7,894 bases of DNA from Desulfurobacteriaceae bacterium (lineage in GTDB: Bacteria; Aquificota; Aquificia; Desulfurobacteriales; DQVG01), in contig DQVG01000067.1 of NCBI GenBank assembly GCA_015661865.1, positions 1 through 7,894 of the forward strand, written 5' to 3'. Below the pieces are notes generated by a model. It searched no databases. It had not been told where the DNA came from and saw only the letters and a list, made by a program, of their open reading frames with translations. Positions 4,108 through 7,894 of the stretch are shown here, in pieces (the stretch's first letter is position 1; each line of letters begins with the position of its first letter). The position numbers were made by a program, and so were the translations under genes.

Positions 4108-5432
4108 AGATGCAAGATTATCAAAATATTTTAAAAGTAAAAAGGTTAATTTCTTTAAAAAACGAAAAAACTTTATTTGAAAAATTTTTTGAAAAGTATG
4201 AAGGCGTTTGGGATTTTTCTTTAGATAGAATAAAAAAAGCTATTTTAGAAGCTAAGCTTAAATCTATATATCAAAATAAATTTACTATTCTTATTCTTGG
4301 AAGTAACGGAAAAGGTTCTACGGCTTATTTATTAAAAAGTCTAATGTTTAAATATTTTCCTAATTTGAAAGTAGGTTTATTTACCTCTCCTCATTTATTT
4401 TCTTTTAAGGAAAGATTTTTAATTAATTTTAACTTTTTTGATACCTCTAAAATTGACAAATCTTTTTTAGACCTTCTACCTATAATAAAAAAATATAAAT
4501 TAACTTATTTTGAAGCTACTTTTTTATTAGCTTTAAAACTTTTTAAAGAAACTCATATAGTAATATTTGAGGCAGGTTTGGGTGGACGCTTAGATGCTAC
4601 AAATGCAATTTCCCACAATTTATATATTCTTACTTCTATATCAAAAGAACATACAAACATTTTAGGAAACTCTTTAGAAAAAATTGCTTTTGAAAAACTT
4701 TCGGCGGTAAGAAAAAACTCTACCTTAATTTTGGGAGAAAAAGCTTTTTATAATTTAGCAAAGAAATTTACGAATTCTATATATGTATACGAAGAGGATT
4801 TTTATATTAAAGATGATAAGTTCTTAGATAGAAAAGAAAACTTAACTATTAAATTAAATTTAGAAAAAGATATTTTTCATAATCATAAGGCTATAGCTTT
4901 AGCTTTAAAAGCTTTTTTTGAAATGTTTAAAGGTAAAAAGGTAAATATTTCCTCTATTTTTATTAATTCTCAAGATTATCCTCCTTTTAGAACTCAAAAA
5001 CTAACTTTTGATAATAAAGTACTTTTATTTGATGTTTCTCATAACGAAGAAAGCTTATATAGATTATATAAATTTTTAAAAAATTATAGGAAAAATAACT
5101 TTCTAAACTTTTTCTTCACTTTTATGAAAGATAAGGAAATTAACATAATAAATAAATTTTTTAAGACTTTTAAAAACTCTAACTTTCATTTTATCTCTAT
5201 TCCTTATTTTAGAGCTTTAAAATTTGATGAGTTTTTAAAGATAGTTAAAAACAAACAAGCTTTAAAAAAACTTTCTAAAAATATATATCTTGTAAATAAC
5301 TCTATTGTTTTAAAAAACTTATATCCTTATCAAATATCTAGCTCTTATTTAAAAAATAAAGTTAATATATTTTTCGGATCTTTTTATCTTTATAATTATT
5401 TAAAATTAAATGAACTTTTAAGTTTTAAGTAA
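4098..5432 (+). CDS. folC: Folylpolyglutamate synthase / dihydrofolate synthase, FolC
   Basis: FolC is an ATP-dependent Mur-ligase-like cytoplasmic enzyme that adds glutamate to dihydropteroate and/or to folates. Visible motifs are the P-loop GSNGKGST (68-75), LFTSPHL (94-100), EAGLGGRLDATNA (158-170), ISKEHTNILGNSLEKIAFEK (181-200, with K200 as the likely carbamylated lysine), and DVSHNEES (312-319) in the C-terminal domain. The length of 444 residues is normal. The N-terminal ATP domain is well conserved. The C-terminal half is divergent, rich in F, N and K, and PPFRTQ replaces the usual PGR segment. ATG 4098 overlaps the bioB stop by 10 bp; ATG 4110, 2 bp after that stop, is an equally good start. 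It is co-transcribed with bioB. Whether it has one or both activities cannot be told. Confidence 0.88.
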   Translation: MCLKMQDYQNILKVKRLISLKNEKTLFEKFFEKYEGVWDFSLDRIKKAILEAKLKSIYQNKFTILILGSNGKGSTAYLLKSLMFKYFPNLKVGLFTSPHLFSFKERFLINFNFFDTSKIDKSFLDLLPIIKKYKLTYFEATFLLALKLFKETHIVIFEAGLGGRLDATNAISHNLYILTSISKEHTNILGNSLEKIAFEKLSAVRKNSTLILGEKAFYNLAKKFTNSIYVYEEDFYIKDDKFLDRKENLTIKLNLEKDIFHNHKAIALALKAFFEMFKGKKVNISSIFINSQDYPPFRTQKLTFDNKVLLFDVSHNEESLYRLYKFLKNYRKNNFLNFFFTFMKDKEINIINKFFKTFKNSNFHFISIPYFRALKFDEFLKIVKNKQALKKLSKNIYLVNNSIVLKNLYPYQISSSYLKNKVNIFFGSFYLYNYLKLNELLSFK

Positions 5433-5619
5433 ATTTATTTTGTTAATTTAACAATCTAAATTAATAATCAAAAAGTTTAAAGGAAAGTAATATTAAACTT
5501 AAAAAGTTAAATTTTTTTATAGTATAATTTAGAAAAATTAGTTAAGATAAATTATTGATATTTTACTTTTATTAATAAATTGATTAAAAAAATACATTTT
5601 AATATAAGGAGGCTAAAAC
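5433..5619. promoter_or_regulatory. Intergenic region upstream of the ParB-like gene with a possible -10
   Basis: The region is A+T-rich. A perfect TATAAT lies at 5523-5528, about 90 bp before the start codon, but no convincing -35 hexamer stands 16-18 bp upstream. AAGGAGG (5606-5612) is a full-strength ribosome-binding site 7 nt from ATG 5620. No clear terminator for folC was found. Confidence 0.3.
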
Positions 5620-6414
5620 ATGGAAGGTTTTAAATATAAGGAACCTATAAAGGGTTATGAGTTAGAATTTAAACTTATTCCTATTAATGAAATTCATATC
5701 CCTCCCTTTCAAAGAGATCCATCTGAAAGTCTTATAAAAAAACTTATTTTATCTATGGAAAAAATAGGATATATCCATCCTATTATTGTTTATGAAGATG
5801 AAGGAAAAACTTTTGTAATAGATGGTCAACATAGACTTATTGCAGCTAAAGAATTGGGAGTAGATGTAATTCCCGTTATTTATATTCCAAAAGAATTAGT
5901 ATATAACCTTATGGAATTTAATACCGAAAAACCCCCAAATGTAAAGGAAAAAAGTGCTCAAGTTTATAGACTTTATAGAAAATTTGTAGAAGATAGACCT
6001 GATATGGAAGAAAGTGAACTATCTTTCTATGTAGATGAACCTCAATATATTACATTTGGTTTTATTATTGAGGAAATAAACAAAAGATTTCCGGCTTCTC
6101 TTTTTAATAACTTTATAAAAAAGGTAGATGAATTCTTAAGTTTAAAACTTGAAGATGCCCAAGAAGAAAGAAGAAGAAGAGCAAAAGCATTGTATGAACT
6201 TTATGAAAAAGTTAATGAAGTTTACAATCGTTTAGGATTTACAAATGCTCTTTTAAAAGGTGAAATTTTAAGAAAGGCAATCCAAAAAGTATATGGTAAA
6301 AATGTAAGAAAAATAGAAGATGATTACTATACTGCTATTAAAAAAGTAAAAGAAGCTTTAGATTCTTTAACGGATGAAGAACTTGCAGGAATAGAAGATA
6401 ATATTAACTTTTAA
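5620..6414 (+). CDS. ParB/Spo0J N-terminal-domain protein
   Basis: This 264-residue cytoplasmic protein has a ParB-type N-terminal domain (about 15-100). It contains FKLIPINEIHIPPFQRDPSESLIKKLILSMEKIGYIHPIIVYED, then the nucleotide/DNA-contact motif DGQHRLIAAKELG (68-80), the counterpart of the GERRYRA box of classic ParB. The remaining part (about 105-264) is helical and charged, with a QEERRRRAKALYELYEKVNEVY coil at about 181-202. It does not show the familiar ParB helix-turn-helix plus dimer domain, so canonical centromere binding should not be assumed. Standing about 3 kb from the putative origin, it may act in chromosome segregation or transcription control. It has its own strong ribosome-binding site and terminator, so it is probably a single-gene unit. 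No ParA and no parS site were seen. Confidence 0.78.
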   Translation: MEGFKYKEPIKGYELEFKLIPINEIHIPPFQRDPSESLIKKLILSMEKIGYIHPIIVYEDEGKTFVIDGQHRLIAAKELGVDVIPVIYIPKELVYNLMEFNTEKPPNVKEKSAQVYRLYRKFVEDRPDMEESELSFYVDEPQYITFGFIIEEINKRFPASLFNNFIKKVDEFLSLKLEDAQEERRRRAKALYELYEKVNEVYNRLGFTNALLKGEILRKAIQKVYGKNVRKIEDDYYTAIKKVKEALDSLTDEELAGIEDNINF

Positions 6415-6415
6415 A

Positions 6416-6439
6416 AAAGGGGGAACTTCTTCCCCCTTT
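6416..6439 (+). terminator. Intrinsic terminator after the ParB-like gene
   Basis: AAAGGGGGAA (6416-6425) and TTCCCCCTTT (6430-6439) form a perfect 10-bp stem with a 4-nt loop, beginning 2 bp after the stop codon. It is followed by a T-rich stretch. The A-run before the stem allows it to work on the other strand too, against transcription from hypC. Confidence 0.85.
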
Positions 6440-6474
6440 CTCATTTTAGTTAAATTTTTCACTTTTTTAAAGCT

Positions 6475-6513
6475 AAATATTTTTATCTTATATGATATTT
6501 TGTAAAAATATTT
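6475..6513. repeat. 11-bp inverted repeat downstream of hypC
   Basis: AAATATTTTTA (6475-6485) is the exact reverse complement of 6503-6513, with a 17-nt loop. It lies in the convergent spacer between the ParB-like gene and hypC and could help end minus-strand transcription, although the stem is A+T only. Confidence 0.35.
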
Positions 6514-6567
6514 TATAGAAATTAAATATAGAAAAACAATTTATTTTTAAAATTAAAACTTTTATAT

Positions 6568-6870
6568 CTATTTTTTATCTTCATTAGAAAAACTTTTTTT
6601 ATACTCTTTCATTAAAGTATCCATATCTACTGTAGGAGTCTGCTCTTCTAAAGCAGCTTCTATTTCTTCATAAGCTTTCCAAATTTCCTTAAATTCTTCC
6701 TCAGATATTTTTTGAATAGCATAACCTACATGAACTAAGACATAATCTCCTTCTTTTAACTCTTTTTCAGGAATTAAATTTACTCCTATTTCCCTTTTTA
6801 CACCCTTAGCTTCAGCAATTGCAAGAGGATAATCTAATTTAATTATTTTCATAGGTACGGCAATGCACAT
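6568..6870 (-). CDS. hypC: Hydrogenase maturation chaperone HypC
   Basis: HypC works with HypD to assemble and carry the Fe(CN)2CO unit and deliver it to the hydrogenase large subunit. The N-terminus MCIAVPMKI carries the essential Cys2, exposed after removal of Met1. The OB-like core ends in GDYVLVHVGYAIQKI (41-55). It has 100 residues, somewhat longer than most HypC, because of an acidic/basic helical tail after about residue 75. AAGGAG lies 8 nt before the ATG. It follows proS by 36 bp on the same strand, so it is probably read from the same transcript. hypD, hypE and hypA are not in the window. Confidence 0.95.
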   Translation of the reverse strand: MCIAVPMKIIKLDYPLAIAEAKGVKREIGVNLIPEKELKEGDYVLVHVGYAIQKISEEEFKEIWKAYEEIEAALEEQTPTVDMDTLMKEYKKSFSNEDKK

Positions 6871-6906
6871 GTTTTTAGCTCCTTATTTAGTTTTAGATTT
6901 ATAATT

Positions 6907-7894
6907 TTATATTTTCTTTTTTTCTTTACTATTAATTATATTATTAATATATTCAAAAATATCTTTTAAATCAACTTCTATCTTTTCTTGAGTTTTTCTT
7001 ATTTTAACTTCTACTTTGTTATCTTTAATTTTCTTTCCAACTATAATTTGAATGGGTATTCCAATTAAATCTGCATCTTTGAATTTAAAACCGGCTCTAA
7101 CCTCACTTCTATCATCATAAAGAACTTCGTAATTTTTTTCTTTTAATTTTTTATATAACATCTCACTTGTTTTAAGTTGATCCTCATCTTTTGGATTTAC
7201 ACAGATAAGGTGAATTTGATAAGGAGATATAGATATGGGCCAAATAATTCCATCTTTATCATGAGATTGCTCTACGGATGCTGCCATTATACGACTTATC
7301 CCTATCCCATAACATCCCATAATAATATACTTTTCTTTTCCATCTTTATCTATGAAGGTAGCGTTCATAGCCTTAGAGTATCTATCTCCAAGCATAAAGA
7401 TATGGCCAACTTCTATACCTTTATAAAAATCAATTTTAGAAAGACACTCGGGACACCTTTCCCAATCTTTTCCTTGAGCTTCCGAAATATCTAAGATAGT
7501 ATCAAGTTTATAATCTCTAAACATAACCAAATTTTTAAAGTGATAATCCTTTTTATTTGCTCCAAAACAAAGGACTTTTTTAGAAAGAAGGGAAATATCC
7601 CCTACTATAAGCCCATTTTTTTCTCTTAATTTTTCTAAAGTTTCTTTACTTAAAATGGGTCCAATATAACCTTTAACAAGGTTTAGTTCCTTTAATAAAT
7701 TTTCATCTCCTAATCTAATTTCATTTGCTTTAAAGGCTTTTTTTAATTTTATTTCATTAACCTCATAATCCCCCCTTAAAAAAATTAAAATAGGTCTTCC
7801 ATCGACTACATAAACCATAGCCTTGGCCGTATCCTCTTTGGAAAGATTTAAAAAGCTTGCTACATCTTCTATAGTTTCTTTACTAGGAGTATAA
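6907..7894 (-). CDS. proS: Prolyl-tRNA synthetase, C-terminal part (runs off right edge)
   Basis: ProRS charges tRNA-Pro with proline. The frame is open to the window edge, so the ATG at 7818 is internal and not the start. The codons beyond it read TPSKETIEDVASFLNLSKEDT, typical of the YbaK-like editing insertion of bacterial-type ProRS. About 328 of a usual 570 residues are visible. In order they are the end of the insertion domain, CPECLSKIDFYKGIEVGHIFMLG, class II motif 3 at GCYGIGISRIMAA, and WPISISPYQI. The anticodon-binding domain follows, with YDDRSEVRAGFKFKDADLIGIPIQIIVGKK (in two overlapping blocks), ending in KEKKKI. The last complete codon toward the edge starts at 7893. It lies upstream of hypC in the same direction. 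Confidence 0.95.
   Translation of the reverse strand, partial: YTPSKETIEDVASFLNLSKEDTAKAMVYVVDGRPILIFLRGDYEVNEIKLKKAFKANEIRLGDENLLKELNLVKGYIGPILSKETLEKLREKNGLIVGDISLLSKKVLCFGANKKDYHFKNLVMFRDYKLDTILDISEAQGKDWERCPECLSKIDFYKGIEVGHIFMLGDRYSKAMNATFIDKDGKEKYIIMGCYGIGISRIMAASVEQSHDKDGIIWPISISPYQIHLICVNPKDEDQLKTSEMLYKKLKEKNYEVLYDDRSEVRAGFKFKDADLIGIPIQIIVGKKIKDNKVEVKIRKTQEKIEVDLKDIFEYINNIINSKEKKKI

Noticed and set aside
7177..7494. Plus-strand open frame of 105 codons
   Set aside because: It is antisense to proS, which has unmistakable conserved motifs across the same stretch.

Overview
The window is a very A+T-rich bacterial chromosome segment with tightly packed housekeeping genes. The mix points to an anaerobic thermophile that uses hydrogen: DUF507, a [NiFe]-hydrogenase maturation protease, HypC, a radical-SAM biotin synthase, and K/E/I-rich proteins with long A/T homopolymers. 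It resembles the Thermodesulfobacteriota (Thermodesulfobacterium-like); Aquificota is the main alternative. This placement is inferred from gene content and style, not from a marker gene.

Layout. Positions 2-151 (+) hold the 3' end of an unidentified gene. Positions 152-447 are an A+T-rich convergent spacer. From 448 to 2327 a compact minus-strand operon reads purE, hydrogenase maturation protease, DUF507 protein, FtsB/DivIC-like membrane protein, with overlaps or 2-bp gaps. From 2328 to about 3126 there is no gene; this is the most striking part of the window. At 2492-2744 it carries 15 DnaA-box-like 9-mers, three of them perfect TTATCCACA. They are followed by a TAA/CAA triplet run, a matching inverted repeat and a long A+T-only-like tract. 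I read it as the chromosomal replication origin (oriC). From 3127 to 5432 (+) come bioB and folC, overlapping or abutting. A ParB-domain gene lies at 5620-6414 (+) and ends in a strong hairpin terminator. On the minus strand, proS (cut by the right edge) is followed by hypC.

How it fits together. The purE operon and the bioB-folC operon run outward from the putative origin, so both would be on leading strands. Each has a good sigma70-type promoter pointing outward (TTGAAA, 16-17 bp, TAAAAT). Just downstream of each -10 lies the same rare GC-rich 14-mer TCCCCACCGGYCCT. This suggests a shared DNA-binding control site on both shoulders of the origin. The ParB-like gene about 3 kb away could belong to chromosome segregation, although its C-terminal part is not a standard ParB. 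The two operons mix nucleotide, cofactor, cell-division and hydrogenase functions. No dnaA, dnaN, rRNA, tRNA, CRISPR array or insertion sequence was seen.
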